From assembly GCA_036703985.1 (NCBI GenBank), contig DATNQN010000020.1, positions 1 through 64,000 of the forward strand: 64,000 bases of DNA. Direction: 5' to 3'. Made by a program: the position numbers and the translations under genes. The stretch comes from Leptolyngbyaceae cyanobacterium. GTDB taxonomy: Bacteria; Cyanobacteriota; Cyanobacteriia; Cyanobacteriales; Aerosakkonemataceae. Shown piece by piece: positions 1 through 10,442 of this stretch; the stretch's first letter is position 1, and each line of letters begins with the position of its first letter. The notes under the pieces are model-generated. The model saw nothing but the letters and a program-made list of their open reading frames with translations, searched no databases and was not told the origin of the DNA.

Positions 1-61
1 GCCCCCCTGCCAAAATTAAACGTGACGGCGTTTAAGTGAAGTGGTATATCCTCTACCCTGT

Positions 62-3000
62 CTACTCCTCACCTAAATCCCCAGCCCCTTTTCCCAAAAC
101 TTTCAGCACATCAACGATCGCGCTCACCAACTCTTCCGATGAGACTGGTTTTGCTAAATGCTTTTGAAAACCTGCATCGAGCACTTTAACTCGATCGGTT
201 TCCATCGCATAAGCAGTTAAAGCCACTGCCGGCACGATTTCCCCTTTTTGAGACCACGCATTTTTTAATTTACCGATTAAAGAATAACCATCCTCATCTG
301 GCATTCCGATATCGCTGATTAAAACATCTGGCTGAAACTGTTCTAGAGCCTCTAATGCTGCCCTAGCAGAGCCGACAGCCGTTACGCGAGCTTGGTATTC
401 CGTCAAAGCAGCAGTTAAAAAATGTAGGGTATCCGGATCGTCATCTACCACCAATACCCTAATCCCAGTCAAACAGTGGGGATGCTCGCCAACGAAAGGA
501 GGCTTTTCTTCCTCCGTTAAGCTACCTGCTTCCTCTTTCAGAAGTGGTAAACTTACCGTGAAAGTAGCGCCCCGTCCCTGTCCGTCGCTGGCAGCATGAA
601 CTCTACCACCATGTAACTCGATCAAATGACGCACGATCGCCAATCCCAATCCTAATCCCCCATGCGATCGCGTAGTAGTACTATCCGCTTGGCGAAACCG
701 CTCGAATACGTAAGGTAAAAAATTTTGGTCAATTCCCTTACCAGTATCCCGAACCTGAATTTGAGCATACCTAGTAACGGCAGACTGAGGATTAGCACAT
801 TCTTCCTGACTGGCTTCGATGGATAATTCCACCCTCACCCGCCCACCAGAAGGAGTAAACTTAATCGCATTCGATAACAAATTCCAGACTATTTGCTGCA
901 AGCGGTTGAAATCACCGTAAACTAAACAATTTGTAGTAGGTAATAAGAATTCCAACTCAATATTACTGGTTTCGGCGGCAGGGCGTACCACTTCGATCGC
1001 CGCCTCGATCGCACCTACCAAATTCACCGGATGAAAATTTAAAGAAAGTTTTCCCCTCAACATTCGAGAAACATCCAGTAAATCTTCAATTAACTGACTT
1101 TGCATTCGCGCATTCCGTTCGATCGTCTCCAACGCCCTACCCATCATACTTTCATCAAATTTGCGATTACGCAGCAAAGTCGCCCAACCCAAAATAGAAT
1201 TGAGAGGCGTTCGCAGTTCGTGAGACACGATCGCTAAAAACTCATCTTTAATTTGATTTGCTTGTTTGGCTTGGCGGTACAGTCGCGCATTATCAAAAGC
1301 TAAAGCAGCACGAGAAGCCAGATCCTCCGCCAACACCAAATCGCTTTGTTCGTAGCGATGACCTGGTTCTGTTAAAGTAAATGCGATCGCCCCCAGCGTC
1401 CTTCCCCGCGCAATTAAAGGCACCAACAAAAACGACTTGGGATCTAGCAAACACATAAATTGATAATGACTTGTTTCATCGCGAATCCCATCAAAAAACG
1501 ACTCGGAAACTTCTTCTACCACCAAAGATTCCCCAGTCCGCAACACTTGAGCCACTGGCGTGTCAGCATTAGGATCGAGAGTATATTTTTGCAGTTCTTG
1601 CAACTGCAATTCCTTCGCCGGATCTCTGTGAACAATTGCCACTTGCCGGATAAGCTTTTCGTCTTCCAGCACGAAAATCGCGCAATAATCAGCTAAATAA
1701 GGTACTGCTAAACGAGCTACACTTTTCAACGTCGTTTCGTAATCCAACGAAGCAGTCAGCACTTTACTAGCTTCTGCTAAAAAACGTTGTGCTTTTTCCG
1801 CACGTCGCATTTGAGTAATATCTCGCCCGACACCCACAACTCCGATCGTTTCTCCATACTCATCTCGCAGCGGTGACAGGGAAGTTTGACAATATTGAAT
1901 ACCAACACTACTTTCAAAAGACCACTCATAAACAAGTGTTTCCCCTGCTAGCGCCCGATTATAAGCAGCTTCGTGAATCAGCGCCGTTCGGGTACTAAAT
2001 ATTTCGCGGCAAGTTCTGCCCAAACACGATTCCGGTAAAGTACCGGTTTTCTCCCACCAAGAACCAAAAACCCCCGTGTAGCGTTGCTCTCGATCTAAAG
2101 TAAAAACGATATCCTGCATGGAGTTAACCAGAATGCGGAATCTTTCCTCGCTAGTTCGCAGCGCTTCCTTAGCTCGTTTGCGATCGGTAATATCGTAAAA
2201 AGTCACTACTCCCGCGATAATTTTGCCTTCGTAGTTATAAATGGGAGTAGAACTAACCCGCATCGTGCCATAATTGCCATCCCCCCTTTGGAAATTAATT
2301 TCCTCATCCGTTACTACTTCCCCATTTCTCACCGAACGAGCTAACGGCCAATCTTGCGGTTCGTAAAGTTTTCCATCTGGATAAAAAGCTTTATATCGTT
2401 GATATTCTTCAATACTGTTTGCTTCTAAGAAAGGCTGACGCCAAATCTTTTCTACTAACTTATTACCCAGCACTAACTTGCCCGAAGGAGCCTCCGCAAT
2501 CATTACCCCTGCTGGCATTTGCTGCAATACTGCTTCCAGGAGCGCCTGTTCGTTTTCCAACAGCTGAATTATTTTTTCTTTCTCCATTTCTGCTTTTTTG
2601 CGATCCCGCAGCACGGCTTGCCGTTCGCTAATATCGGCAATCAAAGCCATCGTTCCCGACAAATTACCTTTTCCATCACGCAAAGGTGCGCTCCAAATCG
2701 CAATATCGATTAGTTTTCCGGATTTTTTCTGACAGCGAGCCTCTACGCCCGTCAGTAATCCCCCTGGCGATTTAATTTGATGCAAATTCCTCAACTCTGG
2801 TTGTTCGCCATCAATCACAAAAGGTGGCAAATTCTCCAGCACTTCTTCTTCCTTCCAACCAAAGATTTTTTCTGCCGCCGGACTCCACATTTTCACCTTT
2901 CCTTCCCGATCCGTCGCCACAATTGCTAAAGGAGAAGCTTGAATCAGGCTATCTAATCTCTGGTTACTTTCTCGTAGCGCTTCTTCGGTTTGCTTGAATT

Positions 3001-3871
3001 CGGTAACATCGCGACTGATACTCAAAACCGATGAAATCGAACCATCTTTGGCAAATTCCGGCACGATTCGGGATTGATAATATCTAATACCGTCAGGGGT
3101 GGAAAATGGGTTCTCGAAAACACGCTCCACCCCCGTAGCAAACACGCTTTGCAGGTTTGTTTGCCACAGACTGGTTATTTCTGTCGGTAAACCTAACTCT
3201 AATAGCGTTCTGCCGATCGAGGCGCTTGGCGATCGTCCCGTCGCCTTTTCCACCGCTCGGTTAACGTATGTATAGCGTAAATCCCTATCTATCCTAGCGA
3301 TGATATCTGGTGCATTCTCAACTAATGCCTTAAATTCTTGCTCTCTTCGGTATAATTCTTCCTCTGACTGTTTGCGTTGGCTAATATCTCGAAAATAAAG
3401 TGAAATTCCCGATCTGGATGGATAAAAATGCGCTTCCCACCAAGTATTGTTTGGCTGATAAATTGCTTCTATACAAACAGATATATTTTCTGCTAATGCT
3501 TGTCGAGCAGCCCCGTAAAAAGGAGAATCGATCGTAGTGGGAAACTCTTGCCATATATTTTTCCCCAGCAGCGCGGCTCGTTTTTGCCGCAACATTTCTT
3601 CGGCTTTTTCATTCAAATAAGTAAAGCACCAATTTCGGTCTAAAGCTAAGAACCCGTCGGTGATGCTTTCCAGGATTTCGCCAATTGCCAGCTCGGTCGT
3701 CTCCTTTTCGGCATCTTCTCGATTAGAGCGATCGAACAAATGCTCGGATTGGTGCAGTTGTTGCTCTTTTTCGGCTAAATCAGCCTGAATATTAAGCATC
3801 TGCGCCCGAAGTTCTCTAATTTCTGAGATTAACTGCTCTTTAGTTTTGCGATCGCCCTCAGTTGGATTCAT
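62..3871 (-). CDS. Multi-PAS/GAF hybrid sensor histidine kinase with C-terminal receiver
   Basis: Predicted cytoplasmic hybrid kinase of 1269 aa. An N-terminal coiled coil (about residues 5-50) is followed by five PAS-like modules spread over about 60-690, a GAF domain (about 705-855), a HisKA dimerisation helix with the phospho-acceptor His884 in SHELRTPLN, a HATPase domain with the GGLGLGLAIV box, and a C-terminal receiver whose acceptor Asp1187 lies in LISDIGMPDEDG. No membrane segment or extracytoplasmic sensor is apparent, so the PAS/GAF modules should sense internal signals (ligand not predictable). It is divergent from lysC across 401 bp and has no adjacent partner regulator. The family call is secure; the signal and output are unknown. 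Confidence 0.93.
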   Translation of the reverse strand: MNPTEGDRKTKEQLISEIRELRAQMLNIQADLAEKEQQLHQSEHLFDRSNREDAEKETTELAIGEILESITDGFLALDRNWCFTYLNEKAEEMLRQKRAALLGKNIWQEFPTTIDSPFYGAARQALAENISVCIEAIYQPNNTWWEAHFYPSRSGISLYFRDISQRKQSEEELYRREQEFKALVENAPDIIARIDRDLRYTYVNRAVEKATGRSPSASIGRTLLELGLPTEITSLWQTNLQSVFATGVERVFENPFSTPDGIRYYQSRIVPEFAKDGSISSVLSISRDVTEFKQTEEALRESNQRLDSLIQASPLAIVATDREGKVKMWSPAAEKIFGWKEEEVLENLPPFVIDGEQPELRNLHQIKSPGGLLTGVEARCQKKSGKLIDIAIWSAPLRDGKGNLSGTMALIADISERQAVLRDRKKAEMEKEKIIQLLENEQALLEAVLQQMPAGVMIAEAPSGKLVLGNKLVEKIWRQPFLEANSIEEYQRYKAFYPDGKLYEPQDWPLARSVRNGEVVTDEEINFQRGDGNYGTMRVSSTPIYNYEGKIIAGVVTFYDITDRKRAKEALRTSEERFRILVNSMQDIVFTLDREQRYTGVFGSWWEKTGTLPESCLGRTCREIFSTRTALIHEAAYNRALAGETLVYEWSFESSVGIQYCQTSLSPLRDEYGETIGVVGVGRDITQMRRAEKAQRFLAEASKVLTASLDYETTLKSVARLAVPYLADYCAIFVLEDEKLIRQVAIVHRDPAKELQLQELQKYTLDPNADTPVAQVLRTGESLVVEEVSESFFDGIRDETSHYQFMCLLDPKSFLLVPLIARGRTLGAIAFTLTEPGHRYEQSDLVLAEDLASRAALAFDNARLYRQAKQANQIKDEFLAIVSHELRTPLNSILGWATLLRNRKFDESMMGRALETIERNARMQSQLIEDLLDVSRMLRGKLSLNFHPVNLVGAIEAAIEVVRPAAETSNIELEFLLPTTNCLVYGDFNRLQQIVWNLLSNAIKFTPSGGRVRVELSIEASQEECANPQSAVTRYAQIQVRDTGKGIDQNFLPYVFERFRQADSTTTRSHGGLGLGLAIVRHLIELHGGRVHAASDGQGRGATFTVSLPLLKEEAGSLTEEEKPPFVGEHPHCLTGIRVLVVDDDPDTLHFLTAALTEYQARVTAVGSARAALEALEQFQPDVLISDIGMPDEDGYSLIGKLKNAWSQKGEIVPAVALTAYAMETDRVKVLDAGFQKHLAKPVSSEELVSAIVDVLKVLGKGAGDLGEE

Positions 3872-4272
3872 CGGTTCTCAAACTAAATATTTTAGTGTCC
3901 TAACACCCAGAAGTGAAAAGTAAGGGAAAACCCCTACTAACTAATTTAGGGATAGCAAAAATAGACGTATTTTGCTCTCTCTATGCGCCTGAAGCGCAGC
4001 GATTTTGCATGGAAAATTTTTTGCTTTTTGTAAAATCCGCTTTTCCGTACTGGTTGTAGAAAAGTTAACTAAAAAGATTAATCGCAATTTACACGGATGG
4101 ATTTCAGTATAGTCTGGTAAGTTTAAAAAGTTGATTGTTTACTGCCTCCGAAACCAAATCCTGGCCTTCGATCGTTGGGAGTCCAAAACCTCTCAACTAA
4201 GCGACACCGAACTCATTCCTGGCGCTTCAAAAGCTGGCGCAGAAAGCAGGAGGCTAGAGAGGAAAAAAGCTC
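3872..4272. other. Intergenic region between the hybrid kinase and lysC
   Basis: This 401-bp divergent spacer should carry the promoters of both neighbours. A TATAGT hexamer near 4108 could be a -10 box for lysC, but the only TTTACA upstream sits about 14 bp away, which is too short for a good sigma-70 promoter. I see no lysine-riboswitch-like structure, tRNA or convincing small gene; the open frame running into lysC from 4131 is out of frame with it. Confidence 0.5.
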
Positions 4273-6099
4273 ATGGCTCTAATTGTTCAAAAGTATGGTG
4301 GCACTTCTGTTGGGTCTGTCGAACGCATCCAAGCAGTAGCCCAGCGCGTTTTCAAAACCGTCCAAGCCGGTAACTCCCTAGTGGTAGTCGTTTCCGCGAT
4401 GGGGAAAACTACCGATGGTTTAGTTAAATTAGCTTACGAAATCTCCCCATCGCCCAGCCGTCGGGAAATGGATATGCTCCTTTCTACAGGGGAGCAAGTT
4501 TCGATCGCCCTACTCAGTATGGCTTTACAAGAATTGGGTCAACCCGCCATTTCTCTCACCGGTGCCCAAGTAGGAATCGTGACCGAAGCCGAACACACCC
4601 GCGCCCGGATTCTGAAAATCGAAACCGATCGCGTAGAGCGCCACCTCAAAGAAGGTAAAGTGGTTGTGGTAGCTGGTTTCCAAGGGATCAGCAGCATGGA
4701 ACAAATGGAAATTACTACCTTGGGACGGGGCGGTTCCGATACTTCGGCGGTAGCTTTGGCGGCAGCTTTAGGAGCTAGTTGTTGCGAAATTTACACGGAT
4801 GTACCGGGAATCTTAACCGCCGATCCTCGCATAGTACCGGATGCCCAACTGATGTCGGAAATCACTTGCGATGAAATGCTGGAATTAGCCAGCTTGGGAG
4901 CAAAAGTGCTGCATCCCCGCGCGGTGGAAATCGCCCGTAATTATGGAATGCCTTTGGTGGTACGCTCTAGTTGGAGCGACGAACCGGGAACTTGGGTAAT
5001 TTCCCGTCATCCGCAAAAGCGAGCGCTGGAAGATTTGGAACTCGTCCGCCCGGTAGATGCGGTGGAATTCGATACGGATCAAGCGAAAGTGGCTTTATTG
5101 CGAGTACCCGATCGTCCGGGAGTAGCCGCTAAGTTATTTGGGGAAATCGCTACTCAAGATTTGGATGTGGATCTGATTATTCAGTCGATTCACGAAGGTA
5201 ATAGTAATGATATTGCTTTTACTGTCAGTAAAAATTTGTCCAAAAAAGCAGAAGCCGTAGCATCTGCGATCGCGCCCGTGCTGCGGGGAGACCCTACCAA
5301 ACTAGATGAAGCGGAAGTGATGGTAGATGGGGAAATCGCTAAAGTTAGTATCGCTGGTGCGGGAATGATCGGGCGTCCCGGCGTAGCTGCTCAAATGTTC
5401 GCTACTTTATCAGAAGCGGGAATCAATATTCAAATGATTTCTACTTCGGAAGTAAAAGTTAGTTGCGTAATTGATGCCGTTGATTGCGATCGCGCAATTG
5501 CCGTCCTGTGCAACACCTTCGACGTTCGCAGTTCCCCAGTAAATGAACGGCTTTCTGCTCCAGTATCTCGCCCATCATCTGCCGATCTCCAATCCCCAGT
5601 CAGAGGCGTTGCTTTAGATCTCAAACAAGCAAGAATTGCCATTCGCCAAATTCCCGATCGTCCGGGGATGGCGGCGCGTATTTTCCAACAACTAGCGAGA
5701 GAAAATATCAGCGTCGATACGATCATTCAATCCCAACGCTGTCGGATCGTTGAAGGCATACCTCGTCGGGATATTGCCTTTACCGTCGCCCAAGCCGATG
5801 CAGAAGCTGCCAAGAAAACTCTCTTATCAGTAGTTTCGGAAATCGGTGCTGAAGAAGTAGTGGTTGATGATGCGATCGCCAAAGTCAGCGCCGTCGGTAC
5901 CGGTATGGAAGGACAGCCCGGTGTAGCAGCACGTCTGTTTGAAGCACTAGCAAAACACCAAATCAACATCCAAATGATTGCCACATCCGAAATCAAAATC
6001 AGTTGCGTCGTCTCGAAAGAACAAGGCGTGACTGCCCTACAAGCAATCCACGCTGCGTTTGGACTCGCCGGTACTCAAAAAATTGAAGTCCCCGCTTAA
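4273..6099 (+). CDS. lysC: Aspartate kinase with four ACT domains
   Basis: Catalyses ATP-dependent phosphorylation of L-aspartate, the first step to lysine, threonine, methionine and isoleucine. The N-terminal amino-acid kinase domain (about 1-235) begins with the KYGGTSVGS signature and contains [18 protein letters not shown]. Four ACT repeats follow, visible as the alternating motifs [37 protein letters not shown] and [13 protein letters not shown]. At 608 aa with two ACT pairs this is the cyanobacterial layout rather than the roughly 400-450 aa enzymes of other bacteria. The ACT domains imply feedback control by lysine and/or threonine. The ATG is preceded by GAGAGGAAAAAAGC, a good ribosome-binding context. 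No other pathway gene is adjacent. Confidence 0.97.
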   Translation: MALIVQKYGGTSVGSVERIQAVAQRVFKTVQAGNSLVVVVSAMGKTTDGLVKLAYEISPSPSRREMDMLLSTGEQVSIALLSMALQELGQPAISLTGAQVGIVTEAEHTRARILKIETDRVERHLKEGKVVVVAGFQGISSMEQMEITTLGRGGSDTSAVALAAALGASCCEIYTDVPGILTADPRIVPDAQLMSEITCDEMLELASLGAKVLHPRAVEIARNYGMPLVVRSSWSDEPGTWVISRHPQKRALEDLELVRPVDAVEFDTDQAKVALLRVPDRPGVAAKLFGEIATQDLDVDLIIQSIHEGNSNDIAFTVSKNLSKKAEAVASAIAPVLRGDPTKLDEAEVMVDGEIAKVSIAGAGMIGRPGVAAQMFATLSEAGINIQMISTSEVKVSCVIDAVDCDRAIAVLCNTFDVRSSPVNERLSAPVSRPSSADLQSPVRGVALDLKQARIAIRQIPDRPGMAARIFQQLARENISVDTIIQSQRCRIVEGIPRRDIAFTVAQADAEAAKKTLLSVVSEIGAEEVVVDDAIAKVSAVGTGMEGQPGVAARLFEALAKHQINIQMIATSEIKISCVVSKEQGVTALQAIHAAFGLAGTQKIEVPA

Positions 6100-6100
6100 G

Positions 6101-6235
6101 AGGAAGGGTGCAGGGGTGTAAGGGTGCAGGGGGAAAGGGAAGGATTAAGTAAAAAATTTTCTCCCCATCCCCCCATCTCCCCATCCCTCTGGCAATTTTA
6201 CCCACTACCAACTACCCACTACCAACTACCAATCA
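6101..6235. repeat. Low-complexity intergenic repeats after lysC
   Basis: The lysC-holin spacer is made of a G-rich block (repeats of GGGTGCAGGGG), a complementary-type C-rich block (CCCCATC repeats) and a direct repeat of CCCACTACCAACTA. The last repeat runs into the final codons of the convergent holin-like gene. G-rich blocks of the same flavour recur near 10430, 13985, 15690, 20245 and 30945. Confidence 0.7.
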
Positions 6236-6629
6236 AAGCAACTGTCGCTGGCTGAGTAACTACGAAACTGGTAATTAAACTGCTGACTAAAGAAAGTGCG
6301 ATCGCGGCAAAAACAGCACTCGCGATTCCTTTCTCTAAACGGAAGCCCGTCACGACTCTAGCTGCGATCGTCAAAGCAATCACGTTAATAAAAAATGAGA
6401 ACAAACCTAACGTGAGAACTTTGGCAAAAAATCCATACAATCCAAAAGTAAAGAAATTCGGAACCGTCAACACGAAAAAGCCAATTACAGCATTAATAAT
6501 CCCGAAAACCGCTGCTGAAATATAAGCTATTCCTGGATTATCAACTTCTACTCCCAACGGCAGTTTGGTAATAATTAACAAACTAGAAGCCGTCACTAAC
6601 CATGTAATCAATAAATCCACAAAATCCAT
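6219..6629 (-). CDS. Phage-holin-family (Mycobacteriophage-holin-IV-like) membrane protein
   Basis: Small integral membrane protein of about 136 aa with four predicted hydrophobic helices and the family start MDFVDLLITWLVTASSLLI, plus a conserved LPLGVEVDNPGIAYISAAVFG segment broken here by the first helix boundary. The ATG at 6629 is chosen over an upstream in-frame start because GGGAG lies 9 bases before it and the protein then aligns end to end with its neighbour. It is a paralogue of the next gene (both have LITWLVTA/LIAWLVTA and KLPLGVE). These chromosomal cyanobacterial proteins are named after holins but are not near lysis genes. Function unknown. Confidence 0.85.
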   Translation of the reverse strand: MDFVDLLITWLVTASSLLIITKLPLGVEVDNPGIAYISAAVFGIINAVIGFFVLTVPNFFTFGLYGFFAKVLTLGLFSFFINVIALTIAARVVTGFRLEKGIASAVFAAIALSLVSSLITSFVVTQPATVALIGSW

Positions 6630-6826
6630 ATTAAAACTCCCTGCGATATAAAGTTTTAGTAAGGTAGAAAAAGCTACCATCAGTAACCTAACTTTTTTAT
6701 CTCAGGGTTTTATCTGCTAATTGATATAAATGGTTCTACTTCCAGAGAAGAGAATTTATCTGCTATTTGCTTAAAAGATTGCCATATCGAGCAGTTTATT
6801 CCTATCTCTAGATAGTTGCACCAAAC

Positions 6827-7183
6827 CTAAAAAGCTTTATCTAACAAAGCATAAATCAAAGAATTGATCAATCCAAGTGAGATCGCTCCAAGTAAAGCAC
6901 TCCAGAAGCCCCAGCGCAACCGAAATCCGTGTACCAACCAAGCGGCTAACCCAAAAATAATCGCATTAACTACGATCGCGAACAAGCCAAAAGTGATGAA
7001 AGTAATCGGAAACGCTAACACCCGAATCACCGGCCCGATCAACGCATTCACCAATCCAAACACTGCTGCCGAAACCAGCGCTTTATTAAATCCATCGATT
7101 TCTACCCCTAATGGCAGTTTGGAAATAATGAACAAGCTAACAGCAGTCACCAGCCAAGCAATTAAAAGTTGAGTGATATTCAT
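6827..7183 (-). CDS. Phage-holin-family membrane protein, paralogue of the downstream gene
   Basis: About 118 aa, four hydrophobic segments, starting MNITQLLIAWLVTAVSLFII. The start at 7183 is preceded by GGGAGTTTTTTCC, the same ribosome-binding arrangement as in the paralogue at 6629, which argues for a tandem duplication with its leader. It shares KLPLGVE and SAAVFGLVNALIG. The last helix-rich part (FRLRWGFWSALLGAISLGL) corresponds to FRLEKGIASAVFAAIALSL of the paralogue. No lysis cassette or phage gene is nearby, so a holin role is unsupported. Confidence 0.85.
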   Translation of the reverse strand: MNITQLLIAWLVTAVSLFIISKLPLGVEIDGFNKALVSAAVFGLVNALIGPVIRVLAFPITFITFGLFAIVVNAIIFGLAAWLVHGFRLRWGFWSALLGAISLGLINSLIYALLDKAF

Positions 7184-7288
7184 GGAAAAAACTCCCGATC
7201 TATTATCTATGCTTAAAAAGCGCAAGACCAGGCTGAACATAGCCTAAAGCCTAATTAGATTCATCTACAATTCGGTAGATTTTTTTGA

Positions 7289-8059
7289 TTACTGACCGGA
7301 TCTAGTACCTTCAGGTGTAGAACTAGCTCCGCCTCTGCCAACTCCCGTAGGTGGTTCGGGAACGCCACCCGGCGTTGGAACAGCACTACCAGGAGCAGAA
7401 GGATTGAGTCCAGGTAAAGTAGATTGGCCAGGGCTGGGCACGCTGTAAGGATTATAAGGATTAAGGGGATTGCTGCCAGAGTAAGGGTTTAAACCGGGAC
7501 TGAGAGTGCCAGGAGTATTTAAGCCAGGAGGAAGGGGCGTTACTCCAGGAGTTCCGGTAGTAGGCGGATTTACGCCGGGAGGAAGGGGCGTTACTCCAGG
7601 CATCCCAGTACTGGGAGTAACCGGAGCACTACCATCAGGCACTTGATTAGACGTATCGGGTAAAGTTGCTAAAGATACGCGATCGCCACCAACTGCCCGC
7701 ATCTTATCCAAAACTTGCACCACATCGTTATAAAAAGCCGTCTTGGAAGCATATAAAACCATCATTCCATCAGGGCGCTGTTGGCGATATTCTCGCAACT
7801 TTTGTTCTAACTCATCTGGCAACACCAATTGATTTTCTACGTAAATCTGATTAAAAGGATTAATGCTAACCAGCAGCATCTCCCGCGCGATCGGCGTATT
7901 ACTGTTGCTAGCTTTTGGCAGATCCACGTTAATCGCTTGTTGGCGAGTAAATTGCAAAGCAGCCAAAATAAAAAACGTCAGAATACAAAAAATGACATCG
8001 ATTAAAGGAACGATTTCAATCCGGATGTCATCAGATTGGGAATCCAAATTAATTTTCAT
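7289..8059 (-). CDS. ExbD/TolR-family protein with a Pro/Gly-rich C-terminal tail
   Basis: Second component of a proton-driven energy transducer of the inner membrane. The first ~140 residues are ExbD/TolR-like: a short cytoplasmic start, one membrane helix ([19 protein letters not shown]) holding the Asp of the proton path, then a periplasmic domain ending [10 protein letters not shown]. Unusually, the remaining ~115 residues are low-complexity, with repeats of [18 protein letters not shown] type, which could span periplasm or peptidoglycan. It overlaps the upstream ExbB-like gene by ATGA, so the two are translationally coupled. No TonB or receptor gene is adjacent; whether the pair serves TonB, Tol or another system is open. 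Confidence 0.9.
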   Translation of the reverse strand: MKINLDSQSDDIRIEIVPLIDVIFCILTFFILAALQFTRQQAINVDLPKASNSNTPIAREMLLVSINPFNQIYVENQLVLPDELEQKLREYRQQRPDGMMVLYASKTAFYNDVVQVLDKMRAVGGDRVSLATLPDTSNQVPDGSAPVTPSTGMPGVTPLPPGVNPPTTGTPGVTPLPPGLNTPGTLSPGLNPYSGSNPLNPYNPYSVPSPGQSTLPGLNPSAPGSAVPTPGGVPEPPTGVGRGGASSTPEGTRSGQ

Positions 8060-8883
8060 TGTTCGCTAGTTGCTGTTTGCTCGTCACTACTCAAATCTTT
8101 TTCCGGATTTTCTACTGCTTGATGATTATCTTCTAGCTTTGGTTTGGCTATTTCTCGCGCGGAACCTTTATGGTTGTCAGAATTGGCTATTTCTCGCACG
8201 GAACCTTTATGGTTGTCAGAATAGTTAGGATTAGCGATCGTTTTTGCCCAAAACTGGCGGTAAAGCAACTCCATTTCATTACCAGCTTTGCGGAACACTT
8301 TCACTTGGTTCGCTAAAAAAAGCTGAAACAGGCGATAAAATGCCAACGAGCCAATTGCCACAACCAGTCCAGCGGCTGTACTGATTAACGCTTCGCCAAT
8401 TCCCAAAGTCACTTCAGATGCCGCACCAGTTCCCAAATCACCAATCCGAATCGAACGTAAAGATACGATCAAACCCCAAACCGTGCCAAACAATCCTAGT
8501 AAAGGTGCCAGGGCAATCACCGCTTCTAAAATTTTGTCACCCCGCCGCATCGCACCTAATTCTTCTTCTGCGGCAGTTTCCAATGCTAAGCGAAACACTT
8601 CCGGGTCGGGTTGAGAGAGACGCAAAGGCGCGAACAAAAATCGACCGATTGGCTTATTACTCGATCTCCTAGCAATTTCAGTTGCGACTTCCCAATCTTG
8701 GGTCGCCGCATCTAAAACTCGGTTAACGATGTCTCTTTCCCTCGTCAGGATTCTAGCCCAAAACCATAAACGTTCGAGGATTACGCTCAGAGACAGGATA
8801 GACAGCGCCAGCAACGGCCACATTGCTGGGCCGCCGTCCTTAAAAATTTCCAGGTTATATATCGGTTTCAACAAGTCATTCAC
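8056..8883 (-). CDS. MotA/TolQ/ExbB-family proton channel protein
   Basis: Inner-membrane channel partner of the ExbD-like protein. About 275 aa with three membrane segments: near 18-40, and the paired helices [18 protein letters not shown] and [20 protein letters not shown] typical of the family. The start is GTG at 8883 with GGAGG about 12 bases upstream. The C-terminal 60 residues are hydrophilic and contain a perfect-frame 13-residue duplication ([13 protein letters not shown] / [13 protein letters not shown]) produced by a 39-bp tandem repeat. Channel family secure; the energised receptor is unknown. Confidence 0.93.
   Translation of the reverse strand: MNDLLKPIYNLEIFKDGGPAMWPLLALSILSLSVILERLWFWARILTRERDIVNRVLDAATQDWEVATEIARRSSNKPIGRFLFAPLRLSQPDPEVFRLALETAAEEELGAMRRGDKILEAVIALAPLLGLFGTVWGLIVSLRSIRIGDLGTGAASEVTLGIGEALISTAAGLVVAIGSLAFYRLFQLFLANQVKVFRKAGNEMELLYRQFWAKTIANPNYSDNHKGSVREIANSDNHKGSAREIAKPKLEDNHQAVENPEKDLSSDEQTATSEQ
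8144..8222 (-). repeat. 39-bp tandem duplication inside the ExbB-like gene
   Basis: Two adjacent copies of a 39-bp unit differing at very few positions encode the repeated peptide NSDNHKGS(V/A)REIA in the C-terminal cytoplasmic tail. The unit length is a multiple of three, so the reading frame is kept. It is a recent slippage or unequal-crossover product. Confidence 0.85.
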
Positions 8884-9126
8884 AGTCTTCTGTTTCCTCC
8901 ATTTATCCTCGTCTCTATGGCGATCCTGTTGCCCGACACCCTTTATAGAGTTACGGGCAACTCAATTTTAAAGAAATGCGGCGCATCAAGTACGGTCGTC
9001 ACATTTTTTCTCATCAAAAAATTCTGCCAACCTCCCTCATTATCCCTACATAACATCAGGCGGATATCCACACCAGCAAGTAAACAGAGCATTTGCCACA
9101 ATTAATAATAACTAGAGGGTAAATAA

Positions 9127-9435
9127 ATGAGTTTCTCAGTTCAATCTTTATATAACTGGTATCGCAGCACGATCCGCAATCCCAAATATCGCTGGTGGTT
9201 GATTCTCGGTTCTTTGTTATACCTTTTCAGCCCGCTCGATATTGCTCCTGATTTTATTCCCATTGTGGGTTTAATTGATGATGCAGCAGTTATGACGTTA
9301 CTAGTTTCGGAAGTCTCCCAGTTGTTAATCGATTACGTCAAATTGCGTCAAGGTGAAGATAAGGCTGAAGTTGCTGATAGTGCCACATCCGCCACAGACA
9401 GCGTAGTTGACGTGGATGCCGTTTCCGTTAAGTAA
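9127..9435 (+). CDS. YkvA-family (DUF1232) small membrane protein
   Basis: 102 aa. The DUF1232 core is visible as NPKYRWWLILGSLLYLFSPLDIAPDFIPIVGLIDD (shown here in its two halves: a tryptophan-rich membrane segment, then the signature SPLDIAPDFIP and GLIDDA). The C-terminal 30 residues are acidic and Ala/Asp-rich. The start ATG follows CTAGAGGGTAAATAA, a reasonable ribosome-binding context. The family is widespread in bacteria with no settled function. It stands alone between divergent and co-directional neighbours. Confidence 0.88.
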   Translation: MSFSVQSLYNWYRSTIRNPKYRWWLILGSLLYLFSPLDIAPDFIPIVGLIDDAAVMTLLVSEVSQLLIDYVKLRQGEDKAEVADSATSATDSVVDVDAVSVK

Positions 9436-9890
9436 CCGCTACCAAATTTGCCAAACCGAATCATTTTATCGTTTCCAAAAAGTTGTAGTTGAGGTGAATT
9501 TTTCTGCTTTTTTTTAATTTCTGTTTCTTTGTGAAACCTCACTAAATTTAGTTATGGAAGTGATATTAATTCCTCCCTTTCACTCCGATTGGGAGGATTT
9601 TGGTGTTTGAGGCTGCCAACATCACCCGATCGGGTGACCCCGGTGTAGGATGCGATCGCTTACCCGGAACAGCGTATCTTATGTATAGTAATATCTCGAT
9701 TTTTTACAAGGACTTAAATAACTTAGCCCTTAGACAGAAGTATTCCCGACCATTTCATTAGAAGCTGAAAACATTATTCTATCTGTTTTTCAGCCGCTAT
9801 ACCCGCCCAACTTCTCAAATCCAAATAAACTGTACGAGGAATGCGAAATTATCAGCAGGTGTATCTGCGAATTATATCAGTCTAATATAT
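9436..9890. other. Intergenic region upstream of the PadR gene
   Basis: 455 bp. It contains a stem-loop TCCTCCC...GGGAGGA (9571-9597) that may terminate the YkvA-like gene, although the following T-run is weak. Just before the padR start there is an imperfect direct repeat, GCGAAATTATCAG (9843) and GCGAATTATATCAG (9867), 24 bp apart, which could be an autoregulatory operator. Nothing else recognisable. Confidence 0.45.
9843..9880 (+). promoter_or_regulatory. Possible PadR operator (imperfect direct repeat)
   Basis: The copies GCGAAATTATCAG and GCGAATTATATCAG lie immediately upstream of the PadR-type regulator gene. PadR proteins commonly repress their own promoter. That this repeat is their site here is an inference from position only. 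Confidence 0.25.
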
Positions 9891-10442
9891 ATGCTTGAAT
9901 TAGCTACCTTGGGTCTACTCTTACAAGAACCACTGCATGGTTATCGACTAAAGCAGCAACTAGAGTTATTTATGAGTAGCTGCATCAGCGTTAACTATGG
10001 AGCTATTTATCCTTTGTTACGGCGTTTGGAAGCACGGGGCGAGATCGTAACCGTGGTAGAAGAAGCAGGAGATGCTGGCCCCAGCCGCAAAATATATGCC
10101 ATTACTCCCATCGGGCGGTCTAGTTGGCGGGAAAAAATGCTGGAAAATCCACACGAAAGCTGGGTTAATACCCGCTCTCGCTTTATGATTAAATTTTTCT
10201 TTTTTAGCAATTTAGAACCTGTCGATCGTCTCAAATTATTGGGAAACCGCTTAATGGTTTGTCGATTGCGTCTGGAAAATTTGGAGATGGAACCTTTACC
10301 ACCAGATATTTATCAAGCAACGGCATGGCAAAGACATTTTGCCATGCTCCAAGAAGAGATTGATTGGCTAACAGAGCAAATAGCCAAGGAGCAACAGAAT
10401 AATTTGGTTCCGGGGATCGAAAGAAAAAGGGTGAGGGGGTGA
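9891..10442 (+). CDS. PadR-family transcriptional regulator
   Basis: 183 aa. The N-terminal winged helix is typical of PadR: LATLGLLLQEPLHGYRLKQQ, then SVNYGAIYPLLRRLEARGEI (recognition helix and wing), with a C-terminal helical domain (about 95-175) for dimerisation. PadR proteins often repress neighbouring drug-efflux genes and respond to the exported compounds. Here the gene directly precedes an adaptor-pump-channel RND set in the same direction, which makes it the likely local repressor. The last codons (KRVRG) are formed by a G-rich repeat that continues past the stop, so the C-terminus seems to have been reshaped by repeat insertion. Confidence 0.9.
   Translation: MLELATLGLLLQEPLHGYRLKQQLELFMSSCISVNYGAIYPLLRRLEARGEIVTVVEEAGDAGPSRKIYAITPIGRSSWREKMLENPHESWVNTRSRFMIKFFFFSNLEPVDRLKLLGNRLMVCRLRLENLEMEPLPPDIYQATAWQRHFAMLQEEIDWLTEQIAKEQQNNLVPGIERKRVRG

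Noticed and set aside
3872-4272. lysC leader considered as a lysine riboswitch
   Set aside because: No conserved multi-helix core or terminator/anti-terminator structure could be seen; ACT domains already provide feedback control.
6219-7183. Two holin-family proteins considered as part of a prophage lysis module
   Set aside because: No endolysin, structural or integrase genes nearby; they look like chromosomal paralogues.
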